Shown here: positions 35,665-46,799 of the stretch, piece by piece
How positions within the stretch are numbered: the first letter of the stretch is position 1
How the letters are laid out: every line of letters begins with the position of its first letter
Position numbers and translations under genes: made by a program
Notes under the pieces: generated by a model
What the model was told of the DNA's origin: nothing
Databases searched by the model: none
The model's input: the letters and a program-made list of their open reading frames with translations, nothing else
NCBI GenBank assembly: GCA_949357655.1
Contig: CASHTG010000019.1
Coordinates: forward strand, 1,922,001-1,986,000
Length of the DNA stretch: 64,000 bases
Source of the DNA: Parascedosporium putredinis
Lineage: Eukaryota; Ascomycota; Sordariomycetes; Microascales; Microascaceae
Reading direction: 5' to 3'

Positions 35665-38600
35665 GAGATGACTCCCTTGCTTTAGCATCACAGTCGACAG
35701 CTTAGATTAACAAACTCATTTATACCAGACTTATCCAACGTGCGAAGCGTTGTAGCCTTTATGCTTCTTTTCTTGTCTCTAACTAGCCGCTCCAAGCCCG
35801 AGTTGCCCTGGAGATGCGGTTGTATAGCGTAGAGCTCCCCACATGATTATATTGTCAGTGGGAGACAGACTGACTTAACCGACTAGCCCTTTATATCAGA
35901 GTTTAGGGCTGCTTATTTTGGAAACTTTTTCTCTCTTCCTATCCGAGCCAGCTTCTACATGGACTGATCCCTTTGCTAACCTTGGCCTATCCTCCATATC
36001 ACAATCCCTCCCTTGTAGCTGCTGCCACATGGAACCCAGGCATGATGGTCAGCTTCGCACCAACTAGTTGCATCGATCATGTCAAGGAAAACTATCAGCC
36101 TTTCCAACTTAATCAAGTAACCTTTCATCAATCCATTTAGACACCCGAGATCCTCGGCTTGCTTATTTTTGATAGCTTAACCCAGGTTACTACACCTTCT
36201 GCTTCGAAGAATTCGCGATGACTGGCCTAAAGTAGATCAAATAAGCTCGCCATTTGCTTACCCTCACAGACCGTAGGCGGAAGTACATACTTAGACTCCG
36301 CTTCACAGTCCCCAATGATGCCTTACGTCCGCGGGCGGGTACGGCCGTGATCATAAGTGGGTGAATTTCAGAATAAAATTTACGAGTAAAAGTAGGAACA
36401 GTTCCCCAACCCGAAGAAGAATCAAGGTTGATGAACGCGTTTGTTAGTCCAGCAGCGTCGTTGCAAACGGCATCCCATACATGATGCAAATTTTCGAATA
36501 ATCCGCCATAAATCTTGTCAAAGTGCTGTCGGAACGCCTTCCACCTCTGGCATGTATCCCCTGTGAACTAGGAGTTTAGAGATCCCAGGCTTACAGACTT
36601 CGTGGCATCTGTATAGTCACAACGACCCAATAGCTGGAGGCTCCCCGCGCCCATTCCGCGGCGCCATTGCGCGAGCCAAGAACGACCGCCATCCATTCGC
36701 CGTATCCTTCGAATCTTACCTGACCCACAAATTGTTTTCCTCGACTGGAAATTATGTGCTCAACGCTTCGCCACCTGCAACAGCTAGCCCCTCCTAAACG
36801 AGGTATTTGGTGTAAACATGGTGCCAGCTTGGGTGTGGCCGCTGGATGTCAAACGTGAACATTCCACTTGGGTTAGAGGTCGCGACACTGCAGGCAAATT
36901 AGCTAGATTCTTTCGTTATTTCTCTACTTGGTGGCTGATATTATAAGAAGAAGGTCACGCTGCACATCATTGTCCCCCAGAACCTTGCAAACTGCTTGTC
37001 TGGAGCGCCTCTGAACTTCGTGGGCATTCGTCAATTTCAACCCCCACAAAAGGCTCCGTTGTAGAACATCTGACGTGTCTACCCTCTTAAGGTACGTTGA
37101 CTTTCATCTTCGCCTATACATATGGCGAAGACGGACGCATACGTATTATCTAACGCGGAGAATGAAACTACTTGAATAGACCTTTCAGATCCTTCCCCTC
37201 TCAAAAGCTGTGGGCCCAGGGGTTCGTGATTGAGAGCCAACATTGCCACATACAGTTACGGAGACCCCGATCCTTAAGCTGGTGGTGTCTTTATATATCC
37301 ACGAGTGTGCTATGGCGTGCTGTGAAGCCAAGGACAATGTTTATCTTCCCATCGTCCACTCCCTTAGTCCTGATGATCATGTTAACGTGGACTTGGTCGC
37401 CATCAGCCTTGTGTCTCTCACCTTGATATCCTGTCCCGAACCTTCACCCGAGATGATAAAGACTACTAAACCCCGCTAGTTACTGGTAAATATGGCTTTG
37501 CCTTTAGTCCCCACAATGGAGATAGTATTTGGGGGTGCTCGCGGTGATGGTCCATGATACATCATCTTGACGCACGCCCTCAAAGCCCCACCTTGTCCTT
37601 GCGTACAGGCTACCAGATGCAGTAGTAGTAGGCGCGGGCCAATGGGGATATAAAATCTAAATCTTATCGCCAGTTGCTGAGTGCACTCATAGTGTCGCAT
37701 CCAAGTGCGGTAACTTCACCGTTATGAGAATGTATACTAGGAAATATTTATGAAAAAAGCCTCATTATAGGTACCATTCATGGATCTCTGTCTTACACCG
37801 CTTCTAGCTTCTCTTTTCACGAGAATCTTTGCTGCACTCGGGATACAAGAAAGAACAAGGAGTTTGACAGTCGGTGCTAAATTTAGCACACACCCCCACT
37901 CCCCGAAGTAATTGATGTATCGTCGAAGCTGGTTCTCGAGTGGTGCATAAACAGGGGCGAGAACCTGGGACTCAATCTTACTAAAGCCGAAAGAATATCT
38001 CCTACAAATTCAAGTGGATATACCGCTAACAGTCGGAATTTATTAAGGATGGAGACTCACTAAAGAGGTAAGCCTCGATTGATAGAACCAAGAGTTCTGA
38101 GGTACGCCAGTGGATGCAACCACGCTTTTAAGGTGGCCGTTGCCATCGGTTGGATGAGAGAGCATTGATAATTCTGCTTACAAGTTATAGGTCCTTATGT
38201 GAAACGCATATATTCCCAAGAAACACCGGTGGGAGTGAATTGTTGTTTTTAAGACATTGATACAAGGCTTCAAGTCACAGAGGGTGTATGTGTCCCTAGT
38301 CAATTACTACGAGCACGCCAAATTAGAAAGCAAATGCCTGGGGGCTGCACTAACCGAGATATGTGAGCAATCCAACAGCGATTCCAGAAACACTGAAGAG
38401 GAGTCCATTAATGACATATCATGATGGTGCCGGTCAAGCGGGTGCGTCAGTTAGATTGGCCAGTGTGGCACGGAAGGGCTGGCCACTTATTTCCCATCAC
38501 ACGTCCCCGGATGAGGTGAGAATCAAATCTGTCTGCGAGGCCACCTGCATACCATCGCTTCCAATCATTGATAGATTGGGGTCCCTCATAACCTCTATGA

Positions 38601-39317
38601 GCGGCCAATAATAAGTTAGGATAGGTGATATCTAACGAGAGGTGGTATGCCAATCATTATAATAAAGGTGACCAAGGGCGGAAACAGTCCAGAGACCCAT
38701 CATATTGGCCGAACAAGGAATGCAGGACTATTATTATATCTGTATCGGCATGTCTTCTACTCATCCCGGTAACGAGTCAACCTTTGCCTAGAGGCAGGTT
38801 AAGAGGGTTCCACGGGAAAAATTGGGAGATGACAAGGCCCCCATATGCTCCCAGTGCTATTAGCCTCCAGCAGATCTGTTGGGGCTTAGAATTGATCGTG
38901 GGTATTAAACTGGGTTGATGCGCCACTGCAAGCGTCCTCGTGAGCATTTGGCCGCAGTATGCCCAGCTCCGACCACATAACCCTTCCCATTCCCGAATAT
39001 AGCCTGAAGGGGCATATGACACGAATTTTCACGACGGCTGTTATACCGAGACAATCAGAAAGACCCAGACTTCGGGTTTCGAATAGCCTGCGTAGAGGTG
39101 TCTCATGCTTTGCAACTTTGTAGATAAATATGTCTACCGCTGGACACCAGTAGTATCTTGATATCAACCAAGCCTGTTCCTAACACAAATTAAGTAGGAT
39201 ACTGTGAGTCAAGTACCCTCTGCTTCAGATGTGAAAACATATACTAATCCCTAACGAGGAGCCCAGGCCAACCATCTGACTACAACAAAATCTATCCTTT
39301 GGTAACCTCCAGCTATA
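35665..39317. other. Gene-poor region, 3.65 kb
   Basis: No gene can be supported apart from the orphan exon listed separately. Other frames (37172-37426, 38363-38611, 38625-38918) are short and lack motifs. Base composition is ordinary, without the extreme AT-richness of the right end, so this is not an obvious RIP-ed repeat. Confidence 0.4.
36190..36564 (-). pseudogene. Orphan exon or gene remnant, function unknown
   Basis: The minus-strand frame stays open from a possible 3' splice site (CCTAG, about 36568) to 36190 and reads like real protein: DTCQRWKAFRQHFDKIYGGL, HHVWDAVCNDAAGLTNAFIN, LDSSSGWGTVPTFTRKFYSE. A GTATGT that could be a 5' splice site follows near 36290. I do not recognise the family and find no convincing neighbouring exons, so it may be a remnant of a lost gene or part of a lineage-specific one. 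Confidence 0.3.
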
Positions 39318-39632
39318 ATGAAGCTTGTGTCGCTCACCATGGCCTTTATGGCTGCCCTACCTCTGCTTGCTCAAGCTAGTGCTACTCCGCTCGATAGCCA
39401 GCGGCAACCCGTCAAGACCTTAGTGGCCGCCCCAACAGGCCAGCAGAACCAAGTGACCCCAACAACGGTAGACCAGAGAGGCCGAACTTACCATCGGACC
39501 CGAACAATGGTAGGCCGAGCAGACCTGGCAGACCATTTATTGCTGCGCGGGCCTAGAACCTCAGTAGCTCGCTGGGGGCAAGAGTCGCGCGATCGCTTGT
39601 CAACATGGCTACGCTCTCCAGATAGCCGCTGA
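39318..39632 (+). CDS. Small secreted protein, probably frameshifted
   Basis: The frame starts MKLVSLTMAFMAALPLLAQA, a good signal peptide (basic n-region, hydrophobic core, cleavage near ASA), then TPLDSQRQPVKTLVAAPTG. Beyond about 39458 the listed frame (to 39632) becomes Arg-rich and featureless. The +1 frame reads DPNNGRPERPNLPSDPNNG, then RPSRPGRPFIAARA and stops at 39591. This gives a repeated DPNNGRP.RP unit, which looks more natural for a small secreted low-complexity protein. A one-base indel at the CCCC of 39455-39458 would explain it. Unknown function; a wall-associated or effector-like role is only a guess. Confidence 0.5.
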   Translation: MKLVSLTMAFMAALPLLAQASATPLDSQRQPVKTLVAAPTGQQNQVTPTTVDQRGRTYHRTRTMVGRADLADHLLLRGPRTSVARWGQESRDRLSTWLRSPDSR

Positions 39633-40165
39633 TTTCGCCTGCCCTGGGGCGACTCCCATTTCATTTCACAGCTTCGATTCTCTTTCATACTCCCGTTTCT
39701 CCTTCTAGCCTCTGTCAATTCTCTCGCCAGGACCTGTCAGCCAGGTGAACTGCCGCGCGGTGTGCAACTGGCCGTTTCGGAATCGTGCACGTTCACAATT
39801 CCGATCTGGACCGCCATTCGAGATGCTTCTGGTATTAACTTCAAATATTGTTAAGAATAGGCGGACTGGAGTGTATCAGGCGAGAGGAGGCGGTGGAATA
39901 TTTGACTTCCTTCACATTAAAGTTTGTGCCCTCTGGGATGTACGTGTTGTGCCAAGCTATCCGTCTCAAGAGATTTCAATCAATGCCATGCAGACTCCAC
40001 CTCGCCATTTTATTACATAATCAATATTGTGTAACCAAAGACAATGGTGTGCATGCTGATGACTTGAACTTCGAGATACAACTTCCTCTTGTAACCTCCA
40101 CCAAAAACCATTGTAAGCCAGCCCTTTCATCGAGCCAAGTCCCTTATAACGGTAGAAAATACGGC
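39633..40165. other. Intergenic region
   Basis: Holds the 5' flank of the Yth1 gene. The Yth1 frame is open back to 39848, but the sequence before 40166 lacks family character. Confidence 0.4.
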
Positions 40166-40940
40166 ATGGCACGTACAACAAGCCCCTTAGAAGCGCAAAA
40201 CTTTGCAAGCATCATTCTAAGCCACTCTGCTCAGCCATACACATTTCACTTCTCCCCGTTTCTCCGTCAAGTCCACCACCATGGCCTTCCTGCAGATAGA
40301 CCTGTGTGCAAAGCTTACGCGACAGGACATTGCCCTAATGGGACGAAATGCCTCGACCGACACGTTAGCGACCCAGCAGCCATCAAAACTGGCAGTGGCC
40401 CACCGGCGTCTGGCCTAAATTCGCTTGTCTGCAAGCACTGGCTGCGTGGTCTTTGTAAAAGGGCGAGCAGTGCGAGTTTCTTCACGAGTACAACTTGCGG
40501 AAAATGCCGGAATGCAACTTTTTCGCAAGGAATGGGTACTGCTCCAACGGCGAGGAGTGCCTTTACCTCCACATCGACCCACAGAGCCGCATGCCTCCTT
40601 GCCCACATTATGATCGTGGATTTTGCCCTTTGGGCCAAACATGTGCCAAGAGGCATGTAAGACGAACCTTGTGCCCATTTTATCTGGCTGGCTTTTGCCC
40701 TGATGGAAAGGAGTGTAGGGAGGGGTTCATGCAAAATGGACCTCTAATCTGGAGAAACCAGTTCCGAAGCCAGAAAAATCAGACGAAGATGACATCAGTT
40801 CTTCTAGGCGAATGGAACAAACTTTTGGTGACGATGACAGGGATCGGAATAAAGACCGGGATAGGGATCGGGATAGGGATGATGGGAGGTATCGCCACGC
40901 CCGCGGAGGCAAGTGGCGCGGCAGAGGAAAGGAGGTTTAG
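40166..40940 (+). CDS. yth1: mRNA 3'-end processing zinc-finger protein Yth1/CPSF30
   Basis: CCCH subunit of cleavage and polyadenylation factor that contacts the AAUAAA-type signal. Start at 40166 (MARTTSPLEAQNFAS), then QPYTFHFSPFLRQVHHHGLP. Five zinc fingers: CKAYATGHCPNGTKCLDRH; CKHWLRGLC with the rest in the next frame; CNFFARNGYCSNGEECLYLH; CPHYDRGFCPLGQTCAKRH; CPFYLAGFCPDGKECREG then VH in the next frame. Two homopolymer frameshifts are needed: A4 40457-40460 (restoring KGEQCEFLHEYNLRKMPE) and G4 40722-40725. After the second, the tail reads VHAKWTSNLEKPVPKPEK, a run of Arg-Asp repeats and GGKWRGRGKEV, ending at 40940. Reading straight through would give an unrelated Gly/Ile-rich tail to 40956, which I reject. 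Confidence 0.92.
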
Positions 40941-41153
40941 GGGAAGAGGCTATTGATCTTTCACCACTCTTCCTTATGTTGTAGATCGACTCGGCTAAGG
41001 TAAGGACACTGAATGGTCCTGCATCTACAATGATGATACGCCAGCCTCCGGTACCATGCGTATCATCTGGCAGCCTTCGGCGAGGGCTTGACCCTGCGTT
41101 AATCAATTTCTGTGAGGGCAAGCGGAAGCTCAACTCTATTCAGGACCTATCTA

Positions 41154-42751
41154 TCAAAGTTCTGTCCAAACATTGCCCATTATCCGGCTATCTGGTGGAA
41201 TGGCGATAGTATCGTTTCTCGGTTTCTCATTCTCATCAGTGCCGACGCTAGCTTGGGAAACATCGGCCGAGTCCTTCTGCCAGGTTGACAGCTCATCCAC
41301 TCGCCGGATACCCATCATCCAGGTTATCAAACTTCTTGGCACCCATCTCCCAACAAACCCATAGAGGCTAGAACCTAGGCCAACTCGCAAAGTCGTCGCT
41401 GTTACTGACCCATCGACCACATCGAAAACTGTGTTATGCAGATGTCTGAGGGAGCTTCCCTTCATCCCTTGGATCCTTCCCCGGAGATTGTGACTTCGTG
41501 CTGCATAAGGAAATTACGCCCATAGGCCGTCCGGGCACTCTCATTCCAACGGGAGGCGAGCATACATGCGTCATCCATCTGATGCCTGGCAGGCATGAAC
41601 CCACTCAAATCAAAGGTCCCAAGCTGAACGTGTGTGACTGGTATAGATAACGGGCGAAGTTCGGCGGCTAGGACTTCCGTGAAGGCAGTCAAAGCTGAAC
41701 AAACGGTAGCCTCAGGGGCATGAAAAGGTGGGTTGATTGATGATATGATTGATGGTGTAAAGACGAGAAGTTTTGGGCGCGATGGCTTTTCCACAACTGG
41801 GCCTAGGCGTTGATCAAGGAGAGGGAGGAGACCCTGGACCGTGATAACTGGAAGTAGAAGATGGCTATTGAATAAATCGGCGAAATGGCTTGGAGGTATT
41901 GTCGCGATGGGTGATGTTTGGTAAGTCAAGGCGGGGATGAGCATGATAGCCTTGAGGTCGAGATGATCTGGACGTGCCCGTGGTACCGGGGAGTACGGAG
42001 ACCTCAAGAATGCGGCAAACCTCTCGACGGCAAGCGAGGCACTGAGCGGCTACAGGTACAAAGCGATCAGCGAAAGCCAGGAACGCCTCAAAGGGCATTC
42101 GAATTTAACATTTCAACTTACGTTAGTAAAATCAACCTGTAATGGGCGGATATCAGGGCGAGAAAGCTTTTGAACCTGTAACTCCTCATCGGCCGTGCTA
42201 CAGATGATATAAACGATAAACCCCTTGCGCTCCATGTCAAGGGCCAGCGACCTAGTTAGCGGTAGATCTGGGGAACCACCTGCGATCAGAACAACCTCAA
42301 TGCGGCCGCCATTACGCTTGGATTTTCTCGCTTTCCTCGTCTTGTGGTGGTAGGAAGTTATTCGGTACGCTCGATACGATACAACACAAGCCACAGCAAC
42401 TGTCGCGCTAAAGATGATTCTATGCTTTACCACCCATTCTTGTAGTCGGTGTATTGGTGGAACTGTGGCGCTTGCTATCGGAGCCGACAGCGGTGGTGCA
42501 GGTTTGAAGGTGTCGGGAAGCCAGGGCACGGATGATAGGCTTGTTCGAACTGCGACAGCAGCGTCTTCGATGCGAGCATCAACAAGATCGGCGACGTTCG
42601 TCGAATACCTCCATAGTTGATTTGGTAATGAGGAGAGCTGATTAGCCGCTTCGACGTTAGAATATGGGAAGGCCTGGGTCTGTCGACGAGGGTGTGAAGG
42701 AGGGTTGGTTATACATACTAAAGTTAGGAAAGCTTGGTCGTCGGCAGACAT
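41154..42751 (-). CDS. DUF1776 family protein (SDR-like, membrane-anchored)
   Basis: Fungal DUF1776 protein, distantly short-chain-dehydrogenase-like; function unknown. Exon 1 is 42751-42719 (MSADDQAFLTL). The following 81-bp stretch 42718-42638 has GTATGT, a CTAAC branch site and CAG and is best taken as an in-frame intron, since exon 2 then reads LSSLPNQLWRYSTNVADLVD as in relatives. A membrane segment follows (IIFSATVAVACVVSYRAY), then a nucleotide-fold-like start (RIEVVLIAGGSPDLPLTRSL, ALDMERKGFIVYIIC). Intron 42121-42050 leads to PLSASLAVERFAAFLRSP, YQTSPIATIPPSHFADLFNS, TPSIISSINPPFHAPEATVC and VTHVQLGTFDLSGF. A frameshift at the C4 run 41479-41482 joins to GSSLRHLHNTVFDVVDGSVT and GLGSSLYGFVGRWVPRSL, stop at 41154. 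Confidence 0.88.
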
Positions 42752-43478
42752 AGCCGTGAAATAAAATCAAGAGGCCAAACTGGATGATAGCGAAGAAAGG
42801 AAGTGATCGCGTACCAGGAAAATGGTGAGACACGAATTTACCAAGGTAGGTATGCTCGTTTTCTTTTTCTTCTTCTCTTTTCGGTAATATTACGACCCTT
42901 GTTGATCTATAGATCTAAGAGCAAAGAATAGCGACGCGACACCAACAAAAGAAGAAGAAAAAACTAAAGGGTGGATTATAGTAAGTAGGTCAGGCTCATT
43001 TAGTTGCGTAGGCTGATATTTTTACTCAGCCTAGAATTTCAAACAATATTATGTTGATAGCTTCTAGAGTTTATAATTTTTATTAATATATGAATAATTC
43101 ATTACTTCAACTAATATTAAAAAAAAACTTAATTAAAGTAGTTAAGATTTTATTATTTTGCTAACTAATATTTACTTTTTATTAATATATATAATATATA
43201 ATATAAGAGATTTTATAATATATATATACATATGGATGTATATATGTAATATAAAGTAGATACATAATCTATGTAATGAATATTCAAATACTTCGCTAAT
43301 AATTGATGAGAGCGTCTATATAAGTGAATAGGTACATGTCTTATTACCTGATAGTTAAATATCAGTGGTTAGCCTGAGTAGTTAGGCTGTTGCTCTCGTA
43401 TAGTGGATGGCTTTTATATTAATGAGCCCTCTGAAAGAGACGCTTAGCATGGCCACTTGGTTGAGGCTCGGGAATGAG
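42752..43478. repeat. AT-rich relic between DUF1776 and methyltransferase genes
   Basis: The stretch 42990-43330 is strongly AT-rich with many TA steps (for example TTTATTAATATATGAATAAT) and no open frame, unlike the coding DNA on both sides. It resembles the larger decayed block at the right end, so a RIP-mutated transposon remnant is likely. Flanking 42860-42965 has polypyrimidine and polypurine tracts. Confidence 0.5.
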
Positions 43479-44489
43479 CTATAGTTTTCGGGCAAGACAT
43501 CTGAGCCTCACGTAATTTAGCATTTCTCCGCCGCTTGGTGTCCGACAAACAACTTGTGCTGCTGCTATAGCCTCCTGAATACACTCCTCTTGCTGTGCCT
43601 CAGGGACCACGTCGAGAAAACACTGGCCCATGAGACGCAACCACCCGTCAACTCCACCAAGATCAGCTTGAGTAGGTCGCCAAACACGCTCAATTCTTTC
43701 CACCTTCCACCCACCCACTTCATTTTCCATGGTGTGAATGATCCAGGCTTCGTCAGGGAAAACCACGGATCTGCTTTTCGAGCCGCTTCCATTCCGACTC
43801 TCTTTGATACCGCCATCAGCAAAGCCATTCTCAGCTCACAGACATTTCCTAAGCCACCCATTTCAAATACAAAAATTCCACCCGGCTGGAGAATATGGTG
43901 GACCGAGTGGAAAAAGGAACCCTTTCGGGTTCCGATCGTAAGATCCAGTGCATTGCTGCATTGGAAAAGACTTTCGTAAAGGGGATCTTCTGTAGAGATT
44001 CGCGACTTGCTATCTCGGTTGCATCGAGCACTATCATATGATCAGTGTACATCCAGGGACTTGTTTGGAAATTATGCGCCCAACCTTCAAATTTGCAATT
44101 CCGCTTACTCTGGATTGTCTTCCTAGCAGCCTGGATCATTTTTGTAGAGCTATCAATGCCGTAGACAAAGCCGTCGCCAGCCGCAATGACCTCAGCAAAA
44201 TGGGCGTCAAGAACACCGTCTAGATTATGTATCATGTCAACCACTCGGACTCTGGCGCTAGAACGTATCACGCATGACCCTACCTCCACACCCAATATCA
44301 AGGATCCTATCATCTGGCTGAAGGTCTAGCCACTGAACAACTTCGCTAGCAAGCCTCGGGACGAAAGAAGCGGAATGCTGGTAAGCCTATGATGGGCAAT
44401 TTAGTTATTACTAGATAGGCTGATGGTATAGGAGCCTTCAAAATTACCTTTGCGTTCCAATTGTCGTTTGTTACATGTATTTTAGACAT
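43479..44489 (-). CDS. Class I SAM-dependent methyltransferase
   Basis: Small-molecule type methyltransferase (Methyltransf_11/25-like, trans-aconitate methyltransferase style). Start at 44489: MSKIHVTNDNWNAK. Introns 44447-44387, 44283-44220 and 44084-44031 assemble AYQHSASFVPRLASEVVQWL, motif I ILDIGCGDGVLDAHFAEV, motif II region GFVYGIDSSTKMIQAARKT, VLDATEIAS and FTKVFSNAAMHWIL (motif IV). Two frameshifts: near 43930 (next frame reads TRKGSFFHSVHHILQPGG, the post-II loop) and at the A4 run 43759-43762 (restoring FPDEAWIIHTMENEVGGW). It ends MLNYVRLRCLARKL at 43479. Substrate unknown. It diverges from an amidase gene 0.5 kb away; a joint role is not shown. Confidence 0.85.
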
Positions 44490-45021
44490 CTTCGAATCGG
44501 GGGTGGTGGATGCACAAGGACTTCAAGGACACTGCGAGAATAGAAGAACAGCTGCAAGCTGCCTTATAAGAACAGCTTAGACGAGTTGGTCAGGCCCGAT
44601 GTCGGCTCTAACTTGTAATGTGACAAGGAGGGTATTAACGAGGCGGCCCGCGATAATGGCCATCCTTGCTCTACACCAGCGCTTGAAAGGCCAATCGCTC
44701 ATGATCTCAAGGGAGGTACAAGACCTATATGACTCCTAACCACTCTAGGTTATCGGGGATCCGAGATTCGGGAGAGTGGGGTAAGTGCAAGTCCGTTTCC
44801 CGAGTCCGAGCGCGGAGAAGGTGACTCTGACTGGAAAGCCCTGGGTGGTGGGGCGAATGCCGGTGCGGTTATCAACGGGCTGTAACGGGAGTAATAATAT
44901 CTGGGCTTGATAAAAGGAGCTGGTCCCTGATCAATACTGTATTGAACCCTACGCAAGACTGTTCAAACCAAACCACCGAACGAACTAAGCAACCAACAAC
45001 CAGTACCTAATCCTCCCCGCC
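44490..45021. promoter_or_regulatory. Divergent 5' region, methyltransferase / amidase
   Basis: 532 bp between two diverging metabolic genes; likely carries both promoters. No named site is claimed. Confidence 0.4.
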
Positions 45022-46799
45022 ATGTGGTGTCTCGTCCCAGGTTATCGTAACCATTGGCGCGCGTGCCAACAAAAGCAAGCAGAGCGGGAACAGAGACTGA
45101 AAGGACTTAAGAAAGGCTGGGATAATGAGAGCCTAACGCAAGCAGAACTAAACGTTGTGCAGGGAGATATCTCGGAACTTGTCCGCGATGTGCAAACTGG
45201 TAAACTTGATCCCCACTCAATTTTAGATGCCTACGCCAAAGTCGCTGTCAGCGCCCAAGAAAGAACCAACTGCGTGACGGAAGTTATGGTGGATGCCGCC
45301 CATGAGTGGCTCCGCCGTGGCGACATCAACTTAGAAGGGCCCCTTGCCGGCATTCCTATCAGCCTGAAAGACAACATCGCTGTCGGTGGGTTTGACACGA
45401 CTGTGGGCTATAGCCAATTTATTGGGAACAAATCCCAAAATGACGGCCCCATGGTCCAGCTACTGAAAGAAGCAGGCGCTGTTCCTTATGTTAAAACCAA
45501 CGTACCGATCACTCTCCTCAGTTTCGAATCAACAAATGACGTATGGGGAGGTGCGTAAACCCCCATAATTCAAGCTTCTCCCCGGAGGTTCAACTGGAGG
45601 AGAAGCTGCCTTGTTAGCACTGGGTGGAAGGATAGGAATCGGCAGCGACGTCGCCGGGAGCGTACGGGTCCCAGCCCACTGGTCCGGCATATATAGCCTC
45701 CGTTGTTCAACCGGGAGGTGGCCTAAACATGGAATGTGCACGAGCATGCCGGGCCAAGAAGGAGTCCCTAGCGTGTTCAGCCCAATGGCAAGGACTCTCA
45801 ATGATCTTGCCTACTTCACCAAATCATTGATACGAACGGAGCCGTGGAAATATGACTGTACCGTCCACCCGTTTTCATGGCGAGAGGAAGTTTTCGAACA
45901 GTATCGCAACAAACCGGCCATGCGAATCGGAATAATGAGGACCGATGGGGTCGTTGACCCAAGTCCGGCTTGTAAGCGAGCCTTAGAGACGGCTGAGGCC
46001 GCACTTCGTCAAGCTGGCCATACCATAGTTGAGATTGATCCACCTTCCCCGAACGAAGCGCTCTACCTCGGTGCAAATCTCCTGAATGCCGACGGATGTC
46101 AGACTTTCAAGAAATTTTTCAGTCTTGGGGAGTGGGAGGACGCCGGAGCACGCCAAATGAGCCGCTACATGCGGCTTCCTCGGATTGTTAAACATTTATA
46201 TTATCTATGGGTCAAGTACATTCGGCGAGATGATATTTGGGCGGACCTTTGAAGGATTGGCATCCGAAAACCACCAAGGATAATTGGGAACTTGTTTCTC
46301 GACGAGAGGCCTATCGGATGCAATGGTTCCAGTGGTGGAATGAGGAGAATATCGACTTTCTCCTCACCCCACCCAACGCGACCCCGTCGCTCCCTCATGA
46401 TGCTATGAAGGAAGCCGTGAGTAGCTGCGGCTATACGTTCTTATTCAATGTGGTATGTGGATAGCCCCGAGGCGACGGTCAGATGCGTAAAGGTACTTGA
46501 AATGATGTGCTCAACTGATATTGATCCTGCAGCTTGATTACACCGCCGGTGTCCTGCCAGTATTGACTGTCGACCGGGAATTAGACAAGCTATCAAACTC
46601 AACTGATATCAGCAAGCTAAATGGGGTCGCTAGGGGAGCATATGAACACTATAACTCCGATTTGATGCACGGACTTCCAGTGGGCATTCAGGTCGTGGGA
46701 AGGCGTCTTGAGGAAGAAAAGGTTCTTGCTATCATGGGTATGGTTGAAGGTGCCCTTCATAGCTACGGAGCAGTTTATAAACAGCAGTGCCCCAATTGA
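45022..46799 (+). CDS. Amidase signature family hydrolase (acetamidase-like)
   Basis: Hydrolase of the amidase signature family, like fungal acetamidases or fatty-acid amide hydrolase. It starts MWCLVPGYRNHWRACQQKQA, typical of this fungal subgroup. Catalytic Lys in GIPISLKDNIAVGG, cis-Ser in PGGSTGGEAA, nucleophile Ser in GSDVAGSVRVPAHW. The second Ser of the common GGSSGG motif is Thr here. Intron 46453-46532 joins SSCGYTFLFNV to LDYTAGVLPVLTV. It ends LPVGIQVVGRRLEEEKVLAI..., stop at 46799. Frameshifts: two close to 45545-45595 (the intermediate frame reads VNPHNSSFSP) and one near the GGG of 46238-46240 (restoring GGPLKDWHPKTTKDNWEL). No signal peptide. Substrate cannot be told. Confidence 0.9.

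Noticed and set aside
40731..40956. Gly/Ile-rich C-terminus of Yth1 as read straight through
   Set aside because: The neighbouring frame gives the expected VHAKW finger end and an Arg-Asp/Arg-Gly tail after a one-base shift at 40722-40725.
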